Positions 7,380 to 15,459 of a DNA stretch of 64,000 nt are shown one piece after another. The notes under the pieces are model-generated. The model searched no databases. It saw nothing but the letters and a program-made list of their open reading frames with translations, and was not told the DNA's origin. Within the stretch, counting starts at the first letter, position 1, and the number at the start of each line of letters is the position of its first letter. The DNA is from Paenibacillus sp. ACRRX. GTDB taxonomy: Bacteria > Bacillota > Bacilli > Paenibacillales > Paenibacillaceae. Where the stretch lies: NCBI RefSeq assembly GCF_022346885.1, contig NZ_JAKRNK010000011.1, positions 1 through 64,000 on the forward strand, given 5' to 3'. A program made the translations under genes and the position numbers.

Positions 7380-8498
7380 ATGAATAGCAAGAAGAATGCA
7401 AATATGGTAATACGATTTATGGGGGAAACGCTGCTCCTTTCCTTTGCTTTGTTTTTTATCATCGTATACATGCTGCAATCAGCGGGTTATGTTCAGCCCT
7501 TTGAAACATGGGCAGCTGGAGTAAAGGCAACGTTATCAGCTCTACTGGTCGTTGCTGTTATTGCGACGTTATTTGGTTTTTATCAAGGCTATAAGATCAA
7601 GCGCAGAATTGAGCTGCTGCGCGAATCGATGGTGCTCTTAGAGAAGGGCAACCTGTCCAGACCGATGCCGGAGCTCGGCAATGACGAGCTTGGACAGCTT
7701 GCGGAACAATTAGGTCGGGTCAGTAAGCGTTGGGAGGAGCAAGTGACCTCCCTGCAGCGTCTATCGACCAATAATGCGCAGCTTGCGGAACAAGCGCGAA
7801 TTACGGCTATAATTGAAGAGCGGCAGCGATTGGCGCGGGAGTTGCATGATGCGGTCAGTCAGCAATTGTTTGCGATCTCAATGACCGCAACTGCAGTCAA
7901 ACGTACGTTAGGCCGTGATTTTGATCGGGCAGAGCGTCAGGTCGAACTGATCGAAGAGATGGCATCGGTAGCGCAATCGGAAATGAGGGCGCTGCTGCTG
8001 CACTTGCGGCCGGTACACCTGGAAGGCAAGGGGTTAGTTCAAGGGTTGCGGGAACTGGTGCATGAACTGCAGTCCAAAGTCCCGATTGATATTCATTGTG
8101 AAGTGGATGAGGATATTCAACTGCTTAAGGGTGTGGAGAATCATCTGTTCCGCATCATTCAAGAAGCACTATCGAATACGTTACGGCATTCCAAGGCTGA
8201 GCGTATGGAGATTAGGCTGCAGAATCGTGAGGATGCTGTAAGACTGATGATTCGTGATAATGGAGTTGGTTTTCATTGGGAGGATCATAAGCAGGCAAGT
8301 TACGGTCTGCGTACAATGCAGGAGCGTGTTAACGAGATTGGAGGCTCTATTCAATTTATTACGGCCCCTGATAAAGGAACACGTATTGAGATTCGGGTAC
8401 CCGTGTTAAAAGACGAACCGGCTTGGAAGGAGGAAGAGGTTAGCGATGGCGATAGAAATGGATATCGAGACATCGATTCGGGTGCTGCTCGTGGATGA
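7380..8498 (+). CDS. liaS: Sensor histidine kinase LiaS (VraS-like)
   Basis: 372 residues. Two membrane segments (about 11-34 and 43-63) flank a short extracytoplasmic loop, the intramembrane-sensing layout. A HAMP-like linker follows, then a HisKA_3 dimerisation domain with the phospho-accepting His156 in RELHDAVSQQ, and an ATPase domain with N box (EALSNTLRHS) and G1 (RDNGVGF). It senses envelope stress through LiaF and phosphorylates LiaR. The ATG at 7380 is chosen over a GTG at 7359 because the GAAAGGAG site lies between them. Its 3' end overlaps liaR by 53 bases. Confidence 0.9.
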   Translation: MNSKKNANMVIRFMGETLLLSFALFFIIVYMLQSAGYVQPFETWAAGVKATLSALLVVAVIATLFGFYQGYKIKRRIELLRESMVLLEKGNLSRPMPELGNDELGQLAEQLGRVSKRWEEQVTSLQRLSTNNAQLAEQARITAIIEERQRLARELHDAVSQQLFAISMTATAVKRTLGRDFDRAERQVELIEEMASVAQSEMRALLLHLRPVHLEGKGLVQGLRELVHELQSKVPIDIHCEVDEDIQLLKGVENHLFRIIQEALSNTLRHSKAERMEIRLQNREDAVRLMIRDNGVGFHWEDHKQASYGLRTMQERVNEIGGSIQFITAPDKGTRIEIRVPVLKDEPAWKEEEVSDGDRNGYRDIDSGAARG

Positions 8499-9108
8499 CC
8501 ATGAGATGGTTCGAATCGGTCTTGCTGCCGTATTAAGTACGGAAGATGGCATTGAAGTTGTTGGGGAAGCAAGCAATGGTGAAGAAGGGATCAGGCTTGC
8601 CCAGGAATATAAGCCGGATGTTGTTCTTATGGATCTTGTCATGGATGGCATGGACGGTATCGAATCTACACGTAAGTTGCTGCAGCTTTATCCGGAATGC
8701 AAAGTAATCGTACTGACCAGCTACCTGGATGACGAGAAGATGTATCCCGTTATTGAAGCGGGGGCTTTCAGTTACTTGCTGAAGACGTCACGTGCGACGG
8801 AGATCGCAGAGGCGATCCGTGCGGCGGCAAGAGGTCAGTCTGTACTAGAGTCACAAGTGGCGTCCAAGATGATGAACCGTTTTCGTCAGCCAAAGCCGAC
8901 CCAAGCTGCTCACGAACATCTGACAGAGCGCGAGATGGACGTACTGCGATTGCTGGCACAAGGCAAATCCAATCAAGATATTGCGGATGATTTGTTCATC
9001 GGAATAAAAACTGTAAAATTTCATGTGACAAATATATTGGCGAAGCTTGGTGTAGAAGATCGAACGCAAGCAGCTATATATGCTTATAAGAACGGCTTAA
9101 GCGAATAA
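8446..9108 (+). CDS. liaR: Response regulator LiaR, NarL/LuxR family
   Basis: 220 residues. The receiver domain has acidic residues D17/D18, phospho-acceptor D63 (VLMDLVMDG) and K113. A LuxR-type helix-turn-helix occupies about 150-215 (LTEREMDVLRLLAQGKSN). It is the cognate regulator of LiaS and should activate this operon, probably at the tandem repeats at 4273-4306. Its start lies inside the end of liaS, preceded by GAGG, so translation is coupled. An in-frame ATG at 8458 is an alternative start. Confidence 0.92.
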   Translation: MAIEMDIETSIRVLLVDDHEMVRIGLAAVLSTEDGIEVVGEASNGEEGIRLAQEYKPDVVLMDLVMDGMDGIESTRKLLQLYPECKVIVLTSYLDDEKMYPVIEAGAFSYLLKTSRATEIAEAIRAAARGQSVLESQVASKMMNRFRQPKPTQAAHEHLTEREMDVLRLLAQGKSNQDIADDLFIGIKTVKFHVTNILAKLGVEDRTQAAIYAYKNGLSE

Positions 9109-9113
9109 ATGAC

Positions 9114-9165
9114 AAGGCAGCTCCACGTACTGTGTATACAGTATGGGGGCTGCCTTTTCTTTTTG
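9114..9165 (+). terminator. Terminator of the lia/psp operon
   Basis: The stem AAGGCAGCTCC/GGGGGCTGCCTT is followed by TTTTCTTTTTG. No gene or signal was recognised from here to 9392. Confidence 0.8.
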
Positions 9166-9392
9166 TCTGCTAGAACGAGTAGGCAGTCGGAATCGCTTTC
9201 TCGCCTTGTAGGACAAGCTATACGTAAGTTCACAAGTACATAAATAACTCTATCCGACATAACTTAACATAGCCAAATCATAGGATAAGTACGTGTGAGC
9301 CTATGCAAAATTTACCGAAATATATAGGTCGATTATCGTAGGAAATGCTCGATAAAGCTTGATGGAATCAGCATTTACAGAAAGCAGGAGTC

Positions 9393-9767
9393 TTACAAAA
9401 CAAGCAGAAACAATAAAGAGACCAGTGCTAAGTCCAAGTCTACCCGGGGGCCGTAATTAAATGGCCGATAAGGATATGAATACCGAGCTGCGGCGTAGGG
9501 ATCTGCAATATAATTTGCTGCGACTGCAGTTGGACTAGTATCGGGGGAGGTTTTAGCTTTTGATTTTTTCCCCTTCTTTTTACTCGGTGCAGTCTCCTTC
9601 GTCTCCCCGGATAAATGTGCTGGAGAGGAATCAGCGTTTAAAATGAGCTTGCCGTTCTCACAATGACTCAGACGTCCGATATACTCTCGACCATCTTTGG
9701 TCACAACACCAACTGAACGTCCACAAAATTGTGATATCGTTCTTTCATCCAATGGTATAGGGATCAT
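9393..9767 (-). CDS. Unknown small protein with LSm-like start
   Basis: 124 residues, not recognised. The first 45 residues (FCGRSVGVVTKDGREYIGRL) look like a short beta-rich LSm/SH3-like fold. A Lys/Ser/Thr-rich linker (about 55-75) follows, then a Tyr/Pro/Ala-rich part, and the protein ends in the hydrophobic ALVSLLFLLVL. Such C-terminal hydrophobic tails occur in small spore-coat and membrane-associated proteins of Bacillales, but no function is claimed. The ATG at 9767 has AAAGGAG 11 bases upstream; an ATG at 9815 has no such site. It is divergent from the YwmB-like gene. Confidence 0.6.
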   Translation of the reverse strand: MIPIPLDERTISQFCGRSVGVVTKDGREYIGRLSHCENGKLILNADSSPAHLSGETKETAPSKKKGKKSKAKTSPDTSPTAVAANYIADPYAAARYSYPYRPFNYGPRVDLDLALVSLLFLLVL

Positions 9768-9904
9768 TCTCACCAGTCTCCTTTCAACAAACGTTTTGTT
9801 ATTTAATGTATTCAAGACGTGACAGTCGCGTATGGACGTTCACCTAACGGTCTTCAGCCTATTTTGCTAGTAAAAGACACTATTTTGTAATGGAGGTCGA
9901 CGAC

Positions 9905-10693
9905 ATGATGAAACGACAAGGAAGATGGATTGCAGTGCTTAGCTTGACTTTGTTTGCGATGTGTGGAGCTGCGGCATCCTGGGGCGGTCCTATGCTCAGC
10001 AGTGCTGCTGCAACGGTAGCAAAAGCGGATCAGAAGCAGGTACCATCCATTTCGGAACGGGTAAGCATGTTGTGGGTATTGGCTGAGCTTAGCGGCGAAC
10101 GTAAATTTAACACCACCATTACAGTGCAGGGAAGCTTTCATACGGCGGAAGAAAACTGGGGGAAGGAACGGAACGAGTGGTCGCTTGTCATTAAACACAA
10201 GGAGCCACTTGCCGAAGTTACAGAGCATGGGCGTACCGTGTATCGTTCTCATTATGGCGCTTCCTCTTGGAAAGGCGATGTCCTTTTATTTCGCGAAAAG
10301 GATGGACGTGCCTATTATGTCGTGACGATAAAAGGGGCTGCGAATGGCGGGATGAAGCAGAGCGTGGAAGAAGCTGATCGTCTTCGCAGTCTGCTAACGG
10401 GTGGGCACTATGAGAACGATTGGAATGCGACTGTACAGACGGAAACGAGCTTAAGACGTGATGCAGCATGGGCAAAGGCAGAGCAGGCAATCAAAGAATG
10501 GGGCAGTGCTAATCCGTTGGATATATACGAAGATGACAGGACGATCAGTGCTTCTTACGAGACTAGTTATATGGGTGAAGGGGTTGCGATGAAGGATGGG
10601 CACGCGAACCTTCAGGTTGCCGTACAGGAGAACGGCAGTACGGGAATAACACGAATCTCATTTGGTACTCCATTAATCTCTGGAGAATACTAG
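9905..10693 (+). CDS. Secreted YwmB-like protein
   Basis: 262 residues with a clear signal peptide (basic start MMKRQGR, hydrophobic core, then SSAAATVAKA). The exported domain ends TRISFGTPLISGEY, resembling the C-terminus of the YwmB family (TATA-box-binding-like fold, DUF1779), whose function is unknown. In B. subtilis ywmB is near spoIID and murAB; that context is absent here. Start set by GGAGG 8 bases upstream of 9905. The family call is from memory of the motif and is moderate. Confidence 0.55.
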   Translation: MMKRQGRWIAVLSLTLFAMCGAAASWGGPMLSSAAATVAKADQKQVPSISERVSMLWVLAELSGERKFNTTITVQGSFHTAEENWGKERNEWSLVIKHKEPLAEVTEHGRTVYRSHYGASSWKGDVLLFREKDGRAYYVVTIKGAANGGMKQSVEEADRLRSLLTGGHYENDWNATVQTETSLRRDAAWAKAEQAIKEWGSANPLDIYEDDRTISASYETSYMGEGVAMKDGHANLQVAVQENGSTGITRISFGTPLISGEY

Positions 10694-10805
10694 GAATGAT
10701 TTGTCTAGAAAGATGGAATCCTGCAGATTTATGTGCTAAAATGGCATCACATTCGAAATAAAAATGTTGAAGTTCTATAAACGAGTGTAAGGATGATGGA
10801 GAGAG

Positions 10806-12347
10806 ATGACTGAGATGCATAATCAAGAATCGATATTGTCCGATGGCGCCGTCTTTTTCATTTTTGGTGCTACCGGAGACCTTGCGCGCCGTAAGCTGTT
10901 TCCTGCCATATACAGCTTATATCGTGAAGGCAAGCTTGGCGAGCGCTTTGCCGTTGTAGGACTTGCGCGTCGCCCGCGCACGAACGATGAGTTCCGTGTA
11001 GATGTTCGTGCATCGATTGATGAATTTTGTCGATACGATGTGAAGGATAATGGAGAGTGGGAACGATTTGCTGAGCATTTCGAATACAAACCTCTCGATA
11101 TCAACAATGTGGACGGTTTCCGCGAGCTGACTGTGCAGACGGAAGAGATTGAACGTAAGTTCGACGTTCCAGGCAATCGCTTATTTTATATGGCGCTTGC
11201 GCCAGAATTGTTCGGCAGCGTTTCACATAACTTGCGTGATGGTGGAATGCTGGATACAACAGGCTGGACTCGGCTTGTCATTGAGAAGCCATTCGGGTAT
11301 GACCTGGAGTCGGCAGAACGCTTGAATGAGCAGCTTAGCTCTGTCTTTAAGGAAGAACAGATTTACCGTATTGATCACTATCTCGGCAAAGAGATGGTTC
11401 AAAATATTGAAGTGATTCGCTTTGCGAATGCCTTCTTCGAGCCGCTCTGGAACAACAAGCACATTGCCAATATTCAGATTTCCTTATCTGAGACCGTAGG
11501 CGTGGAAGAACGCGGCGGTTATTATGACCATGCTGGCGCTTTACGCGATATGGCTCAGAATCATATGCTGCAAATGCTGACGATGATCGCCATGGAGCCA
11601 CCAAGCCGTCTCCATCCGGAGGATATTCGTGATGAGAAGGTTAAGGTGCTTCGTTCCTTGCGTCAATATCATACTGCAGAGGAAGTACATGATCATGTGA
11701 TTCGCGGTCAGTACTCCGCTGGTGCTATGAAAGGCAAAGAACTGCCTGGTTATCGCGAAGAAGAGAAGGTGAACCCTGCATCCGTAACGGAGACTTATTT
11801 TGCGGCACGGGTATTTGTGGACAACTTCCGCTGGGCGGGAGTACCGTTCTACATTCGTACAGGCAAACGCCTCCCTGTGAAGACCACCGAAGTGGTCGTG
11901 GAGTTCAAGAGTATGCCATCTAACGTTTATTTGGGTCGTAAGCATAAGCTTGAGCCGAATCTCCTTGTTATTCGGGTTAATCCGATGGAAGGGATCTATG
12001 TCCGTATCAATGGCAAGAAGCCTGGAGCTGAAGGCGGCATTCAACCGCTTGCGATGGACTTCTGCCAGAGCTGCATGATCGGCATTAACACGCCGGAAGC
12101 ATACGAGCGTTTGATCTTTGACGCAGCGCGCGGCGATTCAACGTACTTTACCCGTTGGGATGAAGTGGCTGCAGCGTGGTCCTTCGTGGATAAGATCGCT
12201 GAAGCTTGGCGCGAATCGAACGATGATCTTCACCAATATCCAGCCGGATCATGGGGGCCACAGGCTGCTAATGAACTGTTGGAGCAAGACGGTTATCGCT
12301 GGTGGCCTGTGAACGGCCAAGAAGAAGATACCGTTGTGTGGAAATAA
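10806..12347 (+). CDS. zwf: Glucose-6-phosphate 1-dehydrogenase
   Basis: 513 residues, the full family length. The NADP-binding motif GATGDLARRKLF is at about residues 18-29 and the substrate/active-site motif RIDHYLGKE at about 186-194. It oxidises glucose-6-phosphate to 6-phosphogluconolactone, feeding the pentose phosphate pathway and giving NADPH. A downstream cyclase-family gene follows after 30 bases and may be cotranscribed. Confidence 0.97.
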   Translation: MTEMHNQESILSDGAVFFIFGATGDLARRKLFPAIYSLYREGKLGERFAVVGLARRPRTNDEFRVDVRASIDEFCRYDVKDNGEWERFAEHFEYKPLDINNVDGFRELTVQTEEIERKFDVPGNRLFYMALAPELFGSVSHNLRDGGMLDTTGWTRLVIEKPFGYDLESAERLNEQLSSVFKEEQIYRIDHYLGKEMVQNIEVIRFANAFFEPLWNNKHIANIQISLSETVGVEERGGYYDHAGALRDMAQNHMLQMLTMIAMEPPSRLHPEDIRDEKVKVLRSLRQYHTAEEVHDHVIRGQYSAGAMKGKELPGYREEEKVNPASVTETYFAARVFVDNFRWAGVPFYIRTGKRLPVKTTEVVVEFKSMPSNVYLGRKHKLEPNLLVIRVNPMEGIYVRINGKKPGAEGGIQPLAMDFCQSCMIGINTPEAYERLIFDAARGDSTYFTRWDEVAAAWSFVDKIAEAWRESNDDLHQYPAGSWGPQAANELLEQDGYRWWPVNGQEEDTVVWK

Positions 12348-12377
12348 CGATCGACGACCGACTAGGAGGCGAAAGCG

Positions 12378-13001
12378 TTGTTTAAGATTTACGATATCTC
12401 GATGACGATTCAAGACGGTATGCAGGTCTACAAGAATAAAGATGAGAAGAAGCCAGTTATTCGCAACGTACAGAATTTCTCGAACGCCAAGGCATATGAA
12501 TCGCGGATCGATATTGATGTACATTGCGGCACGCACGTAGATGCTCCGTTACATATGTTGGAGAATGGCGATACGATTGAATCGATTGGACTCGATCAAC
12601 TTGTTGGACATGCACGTGTTCTGGACTTAACACATGTACAGGATAGCATCGGTCGCGAAGATCTGGAGCCATTTGGCTTGCAGCGCGGAGACTGGGTTTT
12701 GTTTAAGACACGTAACTCTTCTTCGGAAGAGTTTGACTTCGAATTTGTATTTCTGAATGAGACGGGAGCTCAGTACTTAATTGAGCTTGGTGTAAAAGGT
12801 GTAGGTACGGATGGGCTCGGCATTGAGCGTGCGCAGCCGAACTATACGACACACCGACCGCTTTTCCAGAATGATATCATTATTGTAGAAGGCTTACGCC
12901 TAAAAGAAGTGGAGCAGGGAACCTACTTTATGGTGATCGCTCCGCTTAAGCTGACGGGTATCGAGGCGGCTCCAGCACGCGCGTTCCTGATTGGCTCTTA
13001 A
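12378..13001 (+). CDS. Cyclase-family metal hydrolase (KynB-like)
   Basis: 207 residues. The metal-binding signature HCGTHVDAPLH is at residues 49-59, with a late acidic TDGLGIE segment. This is the cyclase/arylformamidase superfamily (PF04199), which includes N-formylkynurenine hydrolase and polyketide-associated proteins. The true substrate cannot be told from sequence; no kynurenine genes are nearby. It begins with TTG preceded by AGGAGG. It follows zwf by 30 bases and ends at a terminator. Confidence 0.8.
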   Translation: MFKIYDISMTIQDGMQVYKNKDEKKPVIRNVQNFSNAKAYESRIDIDVHCGTHVDAPLHMLENGDTIESIGLDQLVGHARVLDLTHVQDSIGREDLEPFGLQRGDWVLFKTRNSSSEEFDFEFVFLNETGAQYLIELGVKGVGTDGLGIERAQPNYTTHRPLFQNDIIIVEGLRLKEVEQGTYFMVIAPLKLTGIEAAPARAFLIGS

Positions 13002-13027
13002 GCTAAGCTATAGGCGGATGAATGACT

Positions 13028-13062
13028 GGACTGTGCTCTCTTTTAGAGGCACAGTCTTTTCC
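13028..13062 (+). terminator. Terminator after zwf-cyclase
   Basis: The stem GACTGTGC-TCT/AGA-GCACAGTC is followed by TTTTCC. Confidence 0.75.
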
Positions 13063-13175
13063 GTACTAGAGCTGAGACTGTGTTACAGAGTAAGCAGCGC
13101 AATCTGAGCTGCAGCAGGTATAAAGCGTGTTATCGATAGATATAACAAGAATATGATGGAAAAGGATGATTACAC

Positions 13176-13628
13176 ATGACAACTCCGGTACGAATTTCCC
13201 AAAATAGCGCTGTACTGCTAGAAAAAGCACGTCGGTTCGGTCTGTCTGATGAACAGCTGCTTCAAGTGATTCAGCATAACGATGTTGCTTTATTAAGTGA
13301 AGCGGGCAACTACACGGAATGGGTAACTTATGCTCGTGAGCATGGCGAAGATCTTGAATCAGCAGTGACACACGGCTACAAGATGACATTTAATACGGTG
13401 TACGGCCTGAAAAATTGGGTGCGGGAACGCTTAGGCTTCGAAGCAGGCTCTGATTATACCGAAAGTGAAGGGCGTATGGATGGCCTTCAAGTAAGCGCGG
13501 AGGATGCAGCTATGCTGGAATCAACACTAGCGACGAATTGGGTTGTCGTAGATCAAAGCGGAGATGCCGAAATTCATGATGTCACATTGGTTATGCGGGC
13601 ATTTTACCAACCAGAATCCCGTTTCTAA
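13176..13628 (+). CDS. Conserved-looking protein of unknown function
   Basis: 150 residues, acidic, soluble, no signal peptide. Helical for the first 110 residues, including FGLSDEQLLQVIQHND and a YGLKNWVRERLG helix; the C-terminus is beta-rich. AAAAGGATG lies before the ATG. It sits alone between a terminator and prfC. I do not recognise a family. Confidence 0.7.
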   Translation: MTTPVRISQNSAVLLEKARRFGLSDEQLLQVIQHNDVALLSEAGNYTEWVTYAREHGEDLESAVTHGYKMTFNTVYGLKNWVRERLGFEAGSDYTESEGRMDGLQVSAEDAAMLESTLATNWVVVDQSGDAEIHDVTLVMRAFYQPESRF

Positions 13629-13688
13629 GATACCCTCTTTTATGTTAGAATAGATGTTATGTGATTTTGAGATGAGAGGGCTAATGTG

Positions 13689-15275
13689 ATGAGTAAATCG
13701 TTAACAGACCAATTGATTAAAGAGGTCGATAAGCGTCGTACGTTTGCAATTATTTCTCACCCGGATGCAGGTAAGACTACGCTTACAGAGAAGCTGCTTC
13801 TATTTGGGGGAGCTATCCGTCTCGCAGGGACGGTAAAGGCACGGAAGGCGAGCAAGCATGCGACGAGTGACTGGATGGAGATTGAGAAGCAGCGCGGAAT
13901 CTCGGTAACCTCATCCGTCATGCAATTCGATTATAATGGGCATCGAATTAACATTTTGGATACACCAGGTCACCAAGACTTCAGTGAAGATACGTATCGC
14001 ACATTAACAGCAGCGGATAGTGCTGTGATGTTGATCGACGTTGCCAAAGGCGTCGAGGCACAGACAATCAAGCTGTTCCAAGTATGTGCGAAGCGGGGCA
14101 TTCCGATCTTTACGTTTATTAACAAATTGGATCGTGAAGGCCGCAGTCCTTTTGAACTGATGGAAGAGCTGGAAAATGTGCTTGGTATCCGTTCTGTTCC
14201 GATGAACTGGCCAATCGGTATGGGCCGCGGTTTATGCGGCGTGTATGATCGGATGAAGAAACAGGTTGAGCTGTTCCAAGGCGATGATCACTCTACGATC
14301 AAAGTCCAGAAGGTTGAAGATTATAGAGATCCGGTAATACGCGAGATGGCGGGGGACTACTTGCACGATCAATTGTGCGAGGAATTGGAACTGCTGGATG
14401 TTGCCGGGGATGAATTTGACTATGAAAAAGTAATGAATGGTGAGCTGACACCAGTATTTTTCGGTAGTGCGATCAATAATTTCGGCTTGCAGACGTTCCT
14501 GGAGAACTTTTTGCAGCTGGCGCCTAAGCCATCTTCCCGTCATACGACAGAAGGCGAGATTGAGCCGACCAATGAGAAGTTCTCTGGTTATGTCTTTAAG
14601 ATTCAAGCCAATATGAACCCTGCTCACAGGGATCGGATTGCTTTCCTGCGTATTTGCTCAGGCAAGTTCGAACGCGGCATGAGCGTAAAGCATGTTCGTG
14701 TAGGCAAAGACATTAAGCTGGCTCAACCGCAGCAATTCCTTGCCCAGGACCGAGATATCGTGGATGAGGCATTCCCTGGAGATATCATTGGTTTGTTTGA
14801 TCCAGGCATATTCCGAATCGGAGACAGCTTGAGCCAAGGCATGTCAGTCAAGTTTGATGAGCTTCCAACTTTCTCTCCAGAAATCTTTGCGCGTGTAACG
14901 GTAAAAAATGCGCTTAAGCATAAGCAGTACCAGAAAGGCGTAGACCAATTAACTGAAGAAGGTACGATTCAAGTGTTCCATAATGCTGGAGTATTTGATG
15001 AGACGATTCTTGGTGTTGTCGGTCAGCTCCAATTCGAAGTATTCGAATACCGAATGAAAGCGGAATACGGAGTTGATGTACAGCTTCAGCGTTTGTCTTT
15101 CCAATTCGCACGTTGGGTTGTCGCTGATAATATCGATCCAACGAAGTTCCGTATTAATTCACAGTTGGTGAAGGATAAGAACGGCAATTTTGTTGCTCTA
15201 TTTGAGAACGAATACGCGATGCGTACAGCTATGGAAAAAATGCCGGAAGCCAAGTTCTTGGAGATGGCCCCTTAG
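13689..15275 (+). CDS. prfC: Peptide chain release factor 3
   Basis: 528 residues, the usual RF3 length. The GTPase domain carries G1 (SHPDAGKTTLTEK), G3 (DTPGHQD) and G4 (NKLD). RF3 is the GTPase that recycles RF1/RF2 after termination. ATG 13689 is chosen over GTG 13686 for its spacing of 8 from GAGAGGG. RF3 is absent from B. subtilis but known in other Firmicutes. Confidence 0.95.
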   Translation: MSKSLTDQLIKEVDKRRTFAIISHPDAGKTTLTEKLLLFGGAIRLAGTVKARKASKHATSDWMEIEKQRGISVTSSVMQFDYNGHRINILDTPGHQDFSEDTYRTLTAADSAVMLIDVAKGVEAQTIKLFQVCAKRGIPIFTFINKLDREGRSPFELMEELENVLGIRSVPMNWPIGMGRGLCGVYDRMKKQVELFQGDDHSTIKVQKVEDYRDPVIREMAGDYLHDQLCEELELLDVAGDEFDYEKVMNGELTPVFFGSAINNFGLQTFLENFLQLAPKPSSRHTTEGEIEPTNEKFSGYVFKIQANMNPAHRDRIAFLRICSGKFERGMSVKHVRVGKDIKLAQPQQFLAQDRDIVDEAFPGDIIGLFDPGIFRIGDSLSQGMSVKFDELPTFSPEIFARVTVKNALKHKQYQKGVDQLTEEGTIQVFHNAGVFDETILGVVGQLQFEVFEYRMKAEYGVDVQLQRLSFQFARWVVADNIDPTKFRINSQLVKDKNGNFVALFENEYAMRTAMEKMPEAKFLEMAP

Positions 15276-15348
15276 TCTTAGTAAGTAGGAGTGAGAAGAC
15301 GCATCCTATTGGGGTAACTCATGGAGAACTTTTAAACAGATGAACAGA

Positions 15349-15388
15349 ACCTTCAGTTCCGCTGCGTAAGCGAGACTGAAGGTTTTTG
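15349..15388 (+). terminator. Terminator of prfC
   Basis: The stem ACCTTCAGT/ACTGAAGGT with an inner GC/GC pair is followed by TTTTTGTT. Confidence 0.82.
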
Positions 15389-15459
15389 TTATTATATGAA
15401 CAAACATATGAGCTATGATGATAACATTATTCTTCTAAACAGAATAAATAGATATGAGA

